Shown here: positions 21,460 through 21,887 of the stretch, piece after piece
Position numbering within the stretch: the stretch's first letter is position 1
Layout of the letters: each line of letters begins with the position of its first letter
From: Candidatus Shapirobacteria bacterium
GTDB lineage: Bacteria > Patescibacteriota > Microgenomatia > UBA12405
NCBI GenBank assembly: GCA_028701645.1
Contig: JAQVQI010000007.1
Location: forward strand, 1-21,887
Length of the DNA stretch: 21,887 nucleotides
Reading direction: 5' to 3'
Translations under genes and position numbers: made by a program
Notes under the pieces: generated by a model
The model's database searches: none
Seen by the model: only the letters and a program-made list of their open reading frames with translations
What the model was told of the DNA's origin: nothing

Positions 21460-21887
21460 ATGCTATCTGACTTATCATTTATTATTACTTGGTGGTTAAC
21501 TATTTTTGGTCTTAGTTTATTAAGCCTTCCTTTTATTTTTTATTTTTTTGATAAATTTTGGGATCATGGTTATATTTTTTCTAAAACTCTCTCTCTAGTA
21601 CTAACTACTTATTTAATCTTAGTTTCTGGGATTTTTAAAATTCTTCCTTTTAATAATATTAGTCTATTTGTAATTATTATTTTTCTAGTATTAGTAGATG
21701 TTTTATTTTTACTTAATAAAAAAAGATATTTGTGGTTTTTAAAAATTATCAAATCAAAATATAAATTATTCTTGTCTCAAGAGTTGTTGTTCTTAACTAT
21801 ACTAACTTTATGGTCATACATTCGTAGTTTTGCTCCAGACATAGAGGGTTTAGAAAAATATATGGATTGGGGGTTTGTTAATTCAGC
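21460..21887 (+). CDS. DUF2298-like polytopic membrane protein (3' partial)
   Basis: An open frame runs from ATG 21460 to the window edge, giving 142 N-terminal residues. Four hydrophobic segments are visible, followed by RSFAPDIEGLEKYMDWGFVNSA. The GLEKYMDWGF stretch matches the hallmark of the DUF2298 (Chlor_Arch_YYY) family, where D-x-x-GLEK-x-MD-x-x-F follows the first helices of a large GT-C-like membrane protein found in Chloroflexota, archaea and candidate phyla. Members are thought to be glycosyltransferases, though I know of no biochemical proof. It is probably the next gene after PAP2 in one operon, fitting the glycan theme. Most of the protein is outside the window. Confidence 0.83.
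   Translation, partial: MLSDLSFIITWWLTIFGLSLLSLPFIFYFFDKFWDHGYIFSKTLSLVLTTYLILVSGIFKILPFNNISLFVIIIFLVLVDVLFLLNKKRYLWFLKIIKSKYKLFLSQELLFLTILTLWSYIRSFAPDIEGLEKYMDWGFVNS

Overview
The window looks like chromosomal DNA of a Candidate Phyla Radiation (Patescibacteria) bacterium, most likely Microgenomates-like. This is inferred from strong AT bias, compact genes with tiny gaps, an absence of recognisable Shine-Dalgarno sites, a DEAD-box helicase with a low-complexity N-terminal tail, and a surface glycan gene set of UbiA, GT-C enzymes and a DUF2298-like protein. TGA ends several genes, so the TGA-as-glycine code of Gracilibacteria and Absconditabacteria does not apply. No placement was computed.

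Region 1 (1-11020) is mostly housekeeping: the 3' end of a surface protein with a strong terminator, an AlkD-like DNA glycosylase, a DEAD-box helicase, a two-gene 2-oxoacid:ferredoxin oxidoreductase, a methyltransferase, an Fe/Mn superoxide dismutase, methionine aminopeptidase, FolD, a thioredoxin-fold protein without its redox cysteines, and a leftward rpsT-metG-tatD operon.

Region 2 (11074-15585) is envelope related: the lipid II flippase MurJ, then PilN-like and PilO-like proteins, a small single-pass membrane protein and a multidomain adhesin ending in an LPXTG-like sorting signal. These four lie in one tight operon.

Region 3 (15603-21887) is a glycan module: a UbiA-family decaprenyl-phosphate phosphoribosyltransferase homologue, two tandem GT-C glycosyltransferases, a GT4 glycosyltransferase, a PAP2 phosphatase and the start of a DUF2298-like membrane protein. 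Together they suggest a lipid-linked pentose (polyprenyl-P-ribose or arabinose) pathway feeding surface glycosylation, perhaps of the pilus or adhesin proteins encoded next door.

Two window-wide patterns stand out. First, eleven genes, nearly all first in a transcription unit, have a -10-like box ending only 5-7 nt before the start codon, which predicts leaderless mRNAs. Second, several short intergenic gaps consist of degenerate tandem repeats with a period of 7 or 8 bases, including all three non-overlapping convergent junctions.

No tRNA, rRNA, CRISPR array, IS element or prophage is visible, and no stretch longer than 300 bases lacks a gene.
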